Shown: positions 22,064-34,215 of the stretch, piece after piece
Layout of the letters: each line of letters starts with the position of its first letter
Position numbering within the stretch: position 1 is the first letter of the stretch
Source: Diogma glabrata
Taxonomy: Eukaryota > Arthropoda > Insecta > Diptera > Cylindrotomidae
Length of the DNA stretch: 64,000 nt
NCBI GenBank assembly: GCA_963693315.1
Contig: OY856188.1
Location: 151,994,366-152,058,365, forward strand
Reading direction: 5' to 3'
The notes under the pieces: generated by a model
The model's database searches: none
What the model was told of the DNA's origin: nothing
Seen by the model: the letters and a program-made list of their open reading frames with translations, nothing else
Made by a program: the position numbers and the translations under genes

Positions 22064-23211
22064 TTATATCACTAAAAATATTTTTTGGTGATGTAAAGCG
22101 ATGATTTGAAATAACCCCACATAAACATAATTATTATTGGACGTCTTTAATGATGAGATGTTAAAACGTTTCCGTTGATTGAATTGTGGAATGCCTGGAT
22201 TCGGGAAGTGAAACCTTATCGTTGCACATACAAGGAAGTGGTCACTTCCAATGCATGCACCTCTAAAGGACCGCACATCCAGAACCCTAGAAAATAAACG
22301 TGCTGTTACTAGAACGTGACTAATTAGATTTCAATTGTTTCCATTCGGTGAGACCCAAGTCTGCTTATGAATCGATCGATGCGGAAAGAACGTACTGGCA
22401 ATTTTCAAATTATTTGATAATGCAAACTCATTCTCTCACCATTATCATTCGAATTCAAATGCAGGCTGTTGGGACCCACCACATTTCCATAAGAGATATC
22501 TCTTCCAACCTGTCCATTAAAGTCACCAAGAACATTAATGAAGTCCCATGTTGGTGTTTGTTTCATAACCTCTTCCAGTGCTATGTAGAAATTATCCTTC
22601 TCGTCGACGGTCTTAGCTTCAGTAGGTGCATGCACGGCAATAAGAGAAATATTGTTATATGTACCGCGTACACGTAGGTAGCAGATCCTCTCAATGACCG
22701 GGATGAATTTCATCACGGCTTCTTGTATGCGTGCACCAACAAGAAAGCCAGTTCCACTATAGTATAGATAGTGACTATCCAAATCTTGTTTTCCGATTAT
22801 CGGCTGTCTAATTTCTTGTAGAGCAATAATATCCATCCTATACCTCTCAGCCTCTGTTTCTAGACTTATAAGAGCATCAGGAGCGCTCAGGCTGCGCACG
22901 TTTCACGTTCCAATTCGGTAGTCTGGTCCTTTTTCACGTCCAGGTAAAATTCTGTTGTTGTGTCCGGGTCTGTTTTTCTCTTTCTGATAACCAAATTTAA
23001 CATATTAGTTTTTTTCCGGAGTTAGGGTGTTAACCTTAGGCCCAACCCAAATTGTCGTGAATGGGTCCGTTCTGCATATTAAGGTCACCAGATACAACCT
23101 TTTTTACACGTTTATATAGCGAGCCGCTTGATTCAAGACAGACGACCGCTCCAAGCCGCCCCTGACATGGAGAATAGACGCTTGAGTCGCATTGGTTGTA
23201 AGGTTTGTCAC
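22064..23211 (-). pseudogene. RTE-type LINE remnant, unit 2 copy
   Basis: Copy of 14567-15714 with the same in-frame TGA before NVRSLSAPDA and the same missing reverse transcriptase. The stretch at about 22405-22899 holds the main endonuclease frame. Confidence 0.75.
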
Positions 23212-23687
23212 TTCCGGCTAAAAAGTTTTTTTTCAGGTGTTTATCCCTACTGTAGCCTACAACTACCGATCGATTTTCATAAAACGTTGGTAAAACCTTT
23301 CAAGTAACATGAGAAAAATTTTATCAGCTTTTGGAGTGCATTGGAAAAAGGGTTTGGGGTCCACCATACAACAGGTGGTTTTTTCCACAATGTTTTTATG
23401 TTTGTTGGGAGCATAAAACATTCGTTCGTTGAATGAATTTTGATAACACTTTGGAAAAAGATGCAAACATGTATGGCAAGGAACTGATCAGATTTTAAGA
23501 GATAAAATGAAATGCTTAGTCCGAATCAACAGTCCCGGGGGAGTACGTGGATTGTAAAAGGTTAAAAAAGCGTTCATCAACAACTCAACACGCATGTTGC
23601 TGTGGGACGAGCTGGCTATACGGGACAAACACAGGTGATGCAGTTGGATGACGAATGTTCTCGTATACGAGAACGAGCCCATTACAA

Positions 23688-23708
23688 TGGCGTCCAACGT
23701 GTGGCTCG
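23688..23708 (+). promoter_or_regulatory. primer-binding site, tRNA-Lys type
   Basis: TGGCGTCCAACGTGTGGC matches the complement of the insect tRNA-Lys 3' end (TGGCGCCCAACGTGGGGC) with two mismatches. tRNA-Lys is the usual primer of gypsy elements. The bases just upstream end in TTACA, as an LTR end would. Confidence 0.6.
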
Positions 23709-24496
23709 GTTAAGAATTTTCAGGTTTAAAATTCTGCTGCTGAGTCTTGTCTTTCTTATTAAATTTTTTTATTAGCGCAGAGGTATGAATTGACTCATCA
23801 GGTAATTCATAACGGACTTTACGAATCCGCGCACCTCAGTTAGTTATCGATTCCGAGACTCAACGAGAAGGCTCCGAGCGCAGATACGATCCTACTTGGA
23901 TTTTACTGGTGCTATTGGCGGTGTATTAGGCAACACCAGACCTTTAAGAACGTGTCAGTGGGCCAGGGATTCTCGACGATTACTGGATTTGACATAACTA
24001 TGCTCGCGTTCAAATTACTACTTAATTTCGCACTGATCCGGTTAGAGGATGGTCTGTTGGGGTATTGTGAGGATGTGGACGGGTGGACGATAGCTGAGAT
24101 TGGTCTGACTATTATTCAGTCAGACAGGCTCATCTGTCCCTTGTGCCTTCTAGTTCTACCTCCTACCCACGCCACAATTGACATATTTTCGTCTCAATGC
24201 ACAAATAAAGATTTTACCATGGATGAACAGCGACTTGCTAAGGAAATACCTCTTGAAGAATTGCGGGTGCCTTCAGCGTTAGTACGTTTACACCAGACTC
24301 CGGGTATTCCCTCGACAAGCCAAAGTCGTCAATGGTTCAATTTTTACTTATAAAAGCTGGGTCATCACTAACAGAACATACGTCAAGAAGTGCTTGCTTT
24401 GAAGTCTTGTCCCATATAGGGAAGGACTTTAACACGATTACGAAAAAAATTAAAAGTTTTTTGTTGCAGAATCTTTTCTTGTTTTTTTTGGTTATT

Positions 24497-24501
24497 ACTA
24501 T
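24497..24501. other. 5-bp target duplication ACTAT (left)
   Basis: ACTAT precedes the 5' LTR and is repeated at 38153-38157 after the 3' LTR. Confidence 0.75.
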
Positions 24502-24789
24502 TGTTGAATAATCAACTAACAAATTTAAAGTTTAACTTTTTATACGCCCTATTTAAAACCAATTACAATTACAAAATGTATATCATAAATTTCCCCTTAT
24601 TTTTTATAATAAAAACTCCTGTTAGATAGGAATAAATTGAAACAAACAAATGTAAATCATAGTCAGTACTTAATGTATATTAAGAAACAAAACGATAAAA
24701 ATTAAATAAAAATAAATCGTGCGGTAGTGATTTTATTTTAATTATCCTAAGTGACAGTGTTTAAGTTGAAAAAGCTCAACGATTCTACA
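24502..24789 (+). repeat. BEL 5' LTR
   Basis: Starts TGTTGAATAATCAAC and ends AACGATTCTACA. It differs from the 3' LTR at about eight positions. AATAAA words near 24700 may serve the polyadenylation signal. Confidence 0.9.
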
Positions 24790-24790
24790 T

Positions 24791-24808
24791 TGGTGTCAGA
24801 AGTGGGAT
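24791..24808 (+). promoter_or_regulatory. BEL primer-binding site, tRNA-Leu type
   Basis: TGGTGTCAGAAGTGGGAT begins one base after the LTR. Its complement, ending CACTTCTGACACCA, fits tRNA-Leu 3' ends. The tRNA identity is from memory of the family and should be matched to the host. Confidence 0.7.
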
Positions 24809-24942
24809 CCCCATGATCCCGGATTAAATATTGGATATTTGGATACCTGTTAAATATTGGATTTTTGGAAATCATCTGCTGTTTCATCACCGTGCATAGC
24901 ATATTTTACTTTACAAATACTACCGGATTTATAATTTATAAT

Positions 24943-26845
24943 CAGAGTTGGTTTGTTTTAAACACTTTTGTTTTAAACACTGTTTAAAACAGTGTTTAAA
25001 ACAAATTGTTTTTTTTTTGAAAAAAACAATGTTTTAAACAAAAATTGTTTTTTTTAAATATTGCAATGTTGCTTATTTACTATCCAATAGAACTGTTGTA
25101 CGGTGTCGTGTTTTACCGTTTTTAATACATTTGACCACCTTTTGGCACCTTAAGCGTCATTAAAATTTTAAAATTTTTTAAAGCTTTCATATGTTTTTTG
25201 TTAATAAAATGCGTTGTAAGGTGTTGATGAACGCAAATCTTTATGTTTTGTTTTTTTTTTTTTTTTCAAAGAAGGAATAACTAAACAATAAATTCTATCA
25301 CATATAAAATACGACATATCCCATGATGATAGGATAGGATACATAAAATAAAAATAAAATAAGAGATAAAAAGAAAATGTCTTTTAAAAATTTGCAAAAT
25401 TACAAAATTAAAAGGGGGTTGCCAATAATCCGGCTAGTGTTATATTCCTTGATCATGTGACGCACTGTCTTCCTCAATTATTAAAGCCCACACAAAGAGA
25501 AATATCAAAGCTCGATTCCTCGAGTAAGCAATAACGTGCCATTACCAAGGAATACTTCATAGATAAAATTTAGGGTTGACTAGGTAGTGATATCTTACTA
25601 CTATTTCCTGTGGTATGTAATATCTCACGTTCTCTTGTTTGTCAATACTAGCCAAACTATTATTAGAAATGTGCTGAAGGATGTGTTATTCGATTCCCGA
25701 CAGACGTTCAATGGAGGATCAAGTGCAATTTGTTTAATTGTTAAATAAAAAAGTGGTAAATATATGCTATTCCTGTGGATCAAAAGGAACATCTCAATTT
25801 TGAAAAGGAAATTAAAGATTAGCTTGCGTATTTCATATCAGTGATATATATTAATATTTTTTACCAGATACTTAACAAAGGCTTAATAAAATAGGTTGAG
25901 GAACTTTATCAAATTTTAAAACCAGTCGCTAATGCTTTGAACAAATGAATCAAATTTAGAAGCAGTGACGACATGATTTAGATTTTATTTTTGGCCATCA
26001 ATTGTGATGCAAAAAATAATCAAACACGCATATTCAGCATTTTTGTCTCCGTTACATTATGTTATATTTTAAATTTAAATAAAATTATATTGCTTTAAAA
26101 ATTCAAATTCAAAATCTTGTTGTTTTCAATAGATTTTTTGTTGAAGGCACTATATCGTTACAGCAAATATTCTTATATGAATGGTATCAATATCGTAATC
26201 TGTGATTTACAATCAGAAACATAATTTATCTATTTAATCAAATCGTTTATCTGTTTTCCATAATCTTTTCAAGTTGAACTATTTAGGTGCATCACGACTC
26301 GGAAGTACGTAGGTCGCAGAGTTCTTATCATAATTCAAATTTCTGAAGTTTACGTTAGCCAACTAATACAACAATGCCATTAGATTGAGGTGTTAACTAT
26401 TCTTATCATCTTGGGACAACTATTTGAGTAGCTACTGAGAATATTCAAGAAATCTTGAGAATCTCAAACGTGATCCTTAAGAATAGCCACAAAATCTTGA
26501 GAATCTTTCAGAATATATTGAGCATTTTCAAAGAATCTAAGAACATTTGGACCTACAGACCCTCTTCAGATGAAAATCTTTAGACGACCCTTATTAATCT
26601 GAGAATATTTAAAACACTTATTTTCTTTGGAGTTTTTTCACTCCAATTACATATTTTCATTTAAAACCAAAAAAACGAATCTTTGTAGTATAAAACATAT
26701 TTAAAACAAAAAAAACACAAAAAAAACAAAAAAAACACAAAAAAAACAAAAAAAACTGTTTTAAACAATAAAAAATGCGTTTTAAACAAAAAAAACAGTT
26801 TTTTTTGTTTTTTTTTAAAAAAAACAGTGTTTTTAACCAACGCTG
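24943..26845. mobile_element. non-autonomous hAT element
   Basis: The left end is CAGAGTTGGTTTG. The right end, read inward, is CAGCGTTGGTTAAAAACAC. The flanks carry an identical 8-bp duplication, TTTATAAT, at 24935-24942 and 26846-26853. Terminal CAG, 8-bp duplication and TTTTAAACA/TGTTTAAAA subterminal repeats at both sides are hAT features. No transposase is readable. The core at about 25130-25740 recurs in opposite orientation at about 55370-55930. Confidence 0.8.
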
Positions 26846-26984
26846 TTTATAATTTAACCTATTTTTTATAGCAATAACAATTTTGGTGCGCAAGGTTAAA
26901 AACAAAGTGGTGTTTCGATTATTTAAATACCAGTTTTAATAAAATCATAGTTGTTGTGCTTTCGGTTATTTTATAATTTAAATT

Positions 26985-27005
26985 ATGTCGAACGAAATGA
27001 AAATC
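26985..27005 (+). pseudogene. BEL gag start, cut by repeat X
   Basis: ATGTCGAACGAAATGAAAATC reads MSNEMKI, a plausible BEL gag start. It stops making sense at 27006, where repeat X begins. Gag-like sequence resumes at 32921. Confidence 0.4.
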
Positions 27006-28544
<1,539 letters not shown>

Positions 28545-29368
28545 GGTTGTTAATATACGTATAAAACGTTATATACGTTACACGTATAATACGTAACGTA
28601 TAAAACGTATAAAACGTATAAAACGTATATAACGTATAAAACGTATAATATGATTTTGTTTTTGAAATTCATTCATAAAAAATTAAAAATACTTCTTACT
28701 TCAGATATTAATTATATTTTTAGTAAAAATATGTGTATTTTAGTAAAAATATAATTACGTAGTTACAAATTATTTATATATTTTATAATTTATAACAAAA
28801 ACTATTTAAATTCTAGATGTTATTTGAATGTATATTTTTATACTTTATACGAAAGACTTTGTTACTGTACATTAAACTGATTAATAATTTTTAATTCACT
28901 AGATTTGAATACACCCAATTCTGTTTTTACACGGTAGATACGTTCCAGGAAAAGACGTGTAAAAAAAACCATGCATAAAAAGACATGCAGCATATAGAAA
29001 AAAAGGGGATTGGTTCCATACCCTTTATTTCTGTAAAAAATAGGTAAAATAAAAAGATTTGTACAAAAAAACTATTAAGAGTCTATATAAAAGCCAAATT
29101 AAATTTTTTGTGCATGTATGCACAGTTCATTTGATAAAAAAACAAAAATTAAATCAGAGATCAGCAACAGTGCGACAATGTTGTAGGAAATCAAGATTTG
29201 ATGTTAAATTTAGCCTAGAGCCTAGATCGAAATAGATGCACCACACAAAACTTGACAACAATATTCCATACATGGACGAATGTAGAACTTATAAATGTGG
29301 AGTAAATTATACGGAATGAAATATTTTTACCATCTAATTAGGATGCTATTTGTTCGTCATAGATACTA

Positions 29369-29900
29369 ATGGAAGTATCATTGGGGAACTCGGTCTATGA
29401 TCTAAAAACAATCAATAGCTGTTTTTTGGTGGAATTAGAATTGAATAAATTTTTTACCCCAATCGGCGACTTTATTCTCGGTCCTCGGTGCTTTTCTCCT
29501 TCAAGGTCCTCGTTTACATTTATAACAACGTTTCTCCGGGCGAGATTTATTTTTTCATTCATTTTACCTTTGAAGATAGGGGAACGAATGACCTGTGCAA
29601 TGTACTGTATGTCATCTGCAAAACTATTTGTCGTGTTACTGATAATTTTCAACAGATCATTGATATAAATTAAAAATAGAGTGGGGAATAAAACTGTGCC
29701 TTGGAGAACACCAGTAATAATTAATTTAGATTCAGAAGAAAAACTATCGATGGATACCGAAATGTTTTGATCGGTGAGGCATTTTTGAATATGCTTTATG
29801 TCTACATGAAGTTGGCATGCTAGATTCGATCATATGCTTTTCAGATGTTTAAGCGATAACGTACGTTTCACAAGCTCAATCAAACATGCTGTTCCAACGA
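29369..29900 (-). pseudogene. LINE reverse transcriptase fragment, minus strand
   Basis: The minus strand reads GVLQGTVLFPTLFLIYINDL then NSFADDIQYIAQ, the RT palm boxes (GVPQG and FADD). Surrounding sequence is broken. It is related to, but clearly diverged from, the LINE at 15936. Confidence 0.7.
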
Positions 29901-29929
29901 CATATATATAGTTTGAAATATTAGTTTTT

Positions 29930-30390
29930 TTGGGAAATGGCTAGTGTAGGCACAGCCAGTTTCAAAAAAGGTACGAAAACGGATACAACAAATTACAAAC
30001 CCATATCAAACTAATCGATTGTAGCTAAAGTATTTGAAAAAAACATTAATTTTAAAAATATGAGGTTCTTTGTTAACTGGTCAAAAATACTTAAAGACAA
30101 TGCGGTTTTCGCCGAAAGACGATCGCCCTACATGGATTATTGTTGTCACATATGGAGTGTACCATACAGGTCTTGATTGAATGTATACAACAGAGGGCTG
30201 TTAAATTGATCAGCAATTCAAATCTTACTAATGAGCTTGATTCCTGGTATATCGCTGACGGTATTTTACATTATGGATAAACGGGCTTCTATCTATATCA
30301 AATCGATTTTACCTAAGCCTGCAAACTTGACACGTTACACCAGAGTATCAATAAGAGTATATTAAGATAAAATAATTTTCTTCCTCCAAA
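29930..30390 (+). pseudogene. LINE fragments related to the 15936 element
   Basis: 29935-30060 matches MASVQPVSKKGSKTDPTNY with stops; 30130-30390 matches the YCSHIWG and later parts in disorder. It is heavily rearranged and degenerate. Confidence 0.6.
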
Positions 30391-30429
30391 CTTTAAGATT
30401 AGCGTTAAAAAATAAAAAATCTTCAAAGA

Positions 30430-31152
30430 AAATTGATCAACTGTACATACATACTTCTAGGAATAGAAGTTGAAAACAATATGAAATTAAATTCTCATAT
30501 TTTTAACCTAGCTAAGAACGCTGTTCGAAAATTTTGATCTTTGGAACGACTTCGTAAGTTTTTCAATAGCGAACAGCTTCTTTTAATATATAAATCATTT
30601 ATACTCCCTGCATGGAGTATTGTTCTCACATATGGGGTGTATCTGATTTTAGTAGTATGAAGTAAATTGAGTTTGTTCAGCGCAGAACTGCTAAACTATT
30701 TAGCAAATCAACTCTTATTAATGAGTTAAATTCCTTGCAACATAGGAGAAATGTTGCTGATCTGAGAATTTTCTATTAATACATTGTGGATGAACAAACT
30801 TCGACTGAGATAAAATCAATTTTACCTGAACTAGCAACCTATCGCGTAACACCAGAGTAAATTTTGTAGCCCATCCTTTTACACTTCATATAAAAAGAAT
30901 CAGAAGTGTTGCTTTTCAGCGTGATTTTTTCAGCAGAGTCTCTCACATATGGAATGTCTCACCAGCAAGGGTTTTCCCTGATAGCTTTAATCCTCAAAAT
31001 TTTAAAGATAACGTTCATAAACTTCTTAAAGTAATTTAATTTATTCAAATTTAATCCTAATCCCTAGTTGGACATGGTAGCTTCAGATATTAAGAGACGT
31101 TAATTTATAATTTATTATGATTAACACTAAACATGTCTAGCTTTGTATATAG
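30430..31152 (+). pseudogene. LINE 3' end fragment, same family
   Basis: Parallels the C-terminus and 3' end of 15936-18920: LLGIEVENNMK, EYCSHIWG, FQRDFFSRVSHIWN, then the untranslated AACACTAAACATGTCTAGC and a short A-run. It carries frame shifts and stops and is clearly older than the duplicated copies. Confidence 0.75.
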
Positions 31153-32582
31153 AAAAAAAAATACGAATTTTCTTCAAAATTTAAACCGTGCTATTTCAAA
31201 TAAAACCGTGTAAAAACGAATTTAAATTTTTTTTCTAGACCGTGTTATTTCAAAACCGTCTAAAAAAAGACCGTGTAAAAACAGAATTAGGTGTATTGAA
31301 AATTTTGAATTATATATTAGAGATTTTTTTGATCACTTAAACTAAAGCAATTAAATTATATTTGAATTTTTCAACACGTATACTATATGATTTTCTTTCA
31401 TTTTGATTCCAACATTTACTTAATACTTAATGGGAAGCATTTTGGATGAGAAACATTTGGCTCATGAACTTAATTATTTGGCATCATGAAATGTTATTGA
31501 ATATATAAAATATGGTTTAATCCAACTTCAGCTCCTCCCATCTAATAAGAACAGCTGGAAATATAATGTTGTTTCAGAATAAATGTCGTTTTTTCATAGC
31601 AGTTATGGAAATTATTAGAGATTATTAGAGAGATGTTTTTAAAAAAATTTTGTTGTGCACTGAAAAAAAAATTGAAGTTCATGACAACCTCATCTCGAAG
31701 TTGGCAGAGAAAAAATGGCAAAGAAAAATTATTTGCAAGCAATTTCACTGTGATTGGGACAACTACACGATAACATTTTCCTAACAACAGAATGAGGTTT
31801 ATTTAAAATATAAAGTGTTATATCCAATATAACAGTAGTTGAATAAAGATAATAACTATTTCCCTGAAAAAATTTTTCTTTGGCCTTATATCATGAATTT
31901 TTCATTTTAAAGTTTAAGTATTTGAGATCAATTGAACTATATTTTATTTTCACATAAATATTTCGTGTGATTGTCTCAACTTCATCGATTTATCATTGTA
32001 GAGTTGTTGAAGCAATTTCGTATAGTTTGATTCGCCATATGTGACCGCACGGTGAGGTTCAGACAATTGCATTTCGATTGGAAATAGGACATGTTTTTTT
32101 CAGTGTGTGAATCCGGGTTGCACCACTTCCAATTAATAAACACAGTTTGAAAATAACAGGTTCTTGCAGATCAAATCTTCTTTTTATACAAAAGTTGTAA
32201 TATATAGTTAAAATAATATGTATTTACGTCAAACGAAAAAGTTTAGTGAGAAGTTGTGGTTGGAAATGTCAAATTATTGCAGACTAAATTCGTTTTGAAA
32301 ATAAACAATTATATTTTGAAAAGAAGCATTTACGTTAAATGTGGAAGTTTTCTGAACTAATAGGAATAGTTGGGTAAGAAATTATCATGCCGACGCTATA
32401 TTTTCTAAAGCAACTGTTCCTATTAGTCCCGAAATCTAGGCTTTATAAATATTAAATTTTTATTTTTATTTATGAAGGATTTTACTTTTATACGGAATAA
32501 AACGTAAATAATTGTGTGTTTTATACTGTACGTTTTATACGTTTTATACGTACGTATAATACGTGTTTTATACGTTACAACC

Positions 32583-32920
<338 letters not shown>

Positions 32921-34105
32921 AAAAATGTAAAATTCATCGTTCTGTTTTACTAGAATAATTATCGCGCGTTTCAAAGTTTTATAATGAGAAAAAAGATTCC
33001 GCTACAATCCAAGAAATTGAGATGAGACTTCAGTCTTTAGGAAAAATTTTCGATGGATTATGTTCTAACCAAAATAATTTAGAGAATTATGATGAAAGTA
33101 AGTGTGAATGTGCAGATAAAAGTTATTTTGAAGAAATATACTACACTCTTAAACCGGCACTTCAAGTTTTATTAAATAATCTCTCAAAACCAGAAATAAA
33201 ACATCAAAATAATGTATCAAAAACCGTTAGGTTAAAAGAAATAGAAATCGAACCATTTAGTAAATACTAAATGGACAAAATTCTTTCAACTATTCTCAAA
33301 TTTGGTGCATAACAATATGTCTTGTTGTACCATTCTAAAATTTCAGCATTTAAGAAATTCACTAATCGCTCCAGCTGCTAGAACTATCGATTCGCTTGCT
33401 CCAATCGAAGAAAATTATGAAGTTGCACTTGACCTATTAAAGAAACGTTATGATAATCGAAAATAATTTGCTAAAAGTCATATTCGAATCTTATTGTTTG
33501 GTATCAAAACTATTGAAAAGCCTTCTGCTGAAAAACTAAGAACTCTAATTGATACATTCAATACACACTTGAGATTCTTAAAACATTAAGTCTTCCAATA
33601 GCACAATATGAGGAGTTGATCGTGGAAATTTTGCTTTCAAAATTACATGCCAAAACTAGAAGCAAGTGGGACATGAAAGCTCCAGTAGATAGACTTGAAT
33701 CATATGCCGAAGTGGAAGCCTTTATTAACAAGCCAAGTTTTACAAATTGCAAACCAAACTCATAAAATGCAACTTTCTCATAATACAAGTTCAAGCTCCA
33801 AAAAATTCACTTCTAAAACAGTACTTTTAGCCCCACAGTCGATTCAAAACGTTAAACGGTCCTTTAAATGTTTATTTTGTGAAAAGGTTGGTCATTGGAT
33901 CACTCAATGTAAAAAGATTAAATCCAACTCAAAGGAAGAGCGTCTTCGTCATATTAATCTGTTGAAGCTATGTACCAATTGCCTCAGACCTGATCATGTG
34001 GTTAATGATTGTATTTCGCAATACCATTGTAACAGAGAAGGATGTCCAGAACGTCATCACACTCTTCTTCATCAATGTGATAAGTCATCTAGCCTGAACT
34101 TTTAG
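32921..34105 (+). pseudogene. BEL gag remnant
   Basis: After repeat X the frame reads NEKKDSATIQEIEMRLQSLG (about 32980-33040), a BEL gag N-terminal helix. The frame at 33022-33270 continues. At 33340-33580 HLRNSLIAPAARTIDSLAP and YEVALDLLKKRYDNR match the DUF1759 capsid-like region, with internal loss. The frame at 33695-34105 ends in zinc knuckles CLFCEKVGHWITQC and CTNCLRPDHVVNDC, then HHTLLH, typical of BEL/Pao. Frame shifts and stops separate the pieces. The protein would package element RNA in cytoplasmic particles. Confidence 0.8.
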
Positions 34106-34215
34106 TCACCTTTAGTTGGTATATCTTCACAATTACAAGCCTCGACTAATAATCAAATACCAGATGCTCTGTGCTCATCAAGTAGCGTAGCTAAAAAATT
34201 AACAAAAAAACTTAT

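Larger units (their letters stand above)
15715..23215. repeat. unit 2 of the 7,497-bp tandem duplication
   Basis: Follows unit 1 with no spacer. The tetramer TTCC occurs at the left edge (8218-8221), at the junction (15715-15718) and at the right edge (23212-23215). Sequence beyond differs at each edge. This pattern is expected of a tandem duplication joined at a 4-bp microhomology. Confidence 0.9.
23216..24501 (+). mobile_element. 5' part of a gypsy-type LTR retrotransposon
   Basis: A primer-binding site of tRNA-Lys type lies at 23688, so the preceding sequence should be the 5' LTR (left edge not found) and the following sequence the leader and gag start. A 133-codon frame at 23952-24353 includes a Met at about 24221 (MDEQRLAKEIPLEELRVPSA) that could begin a gag-like protein. 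I recognise no gag motif. The element is interrupted at 24501 by the BEL element, and the gypsy pol continues after 38157. The linkage of the two parts is inferred from the BEL target duplication. Confidence 0.5.
28912..31293. mobile_element. TA-flanked element, Tc1/mariner-like termini
   Basis: The inverted termini CACCCAATTCTGTTTTTACA and its near-perfect mirror (CACCTAATTCTG... read inward) extend about 24 bp. TA sits on each side (28910-28911 and 31294-31295). It contains only LINE scraps in both orientations and no transposase of its own, so it is non-autonomous. Confidence 0.6.

Noticed and set aside
22348..22677. 109-codon plus frame (also 14851-15180)
   Set aside because: Antisense of the RTE endonuclease remnant.
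23263..23697. Two minus frames (67 and 69 codons), the first containing CCMVDPKPFFQCTPKAD
   Set aside because: I considered a conserved cellular protein fragment but recognise no family. The place fits a gypsy 5' LTR, so I left it uncalled.
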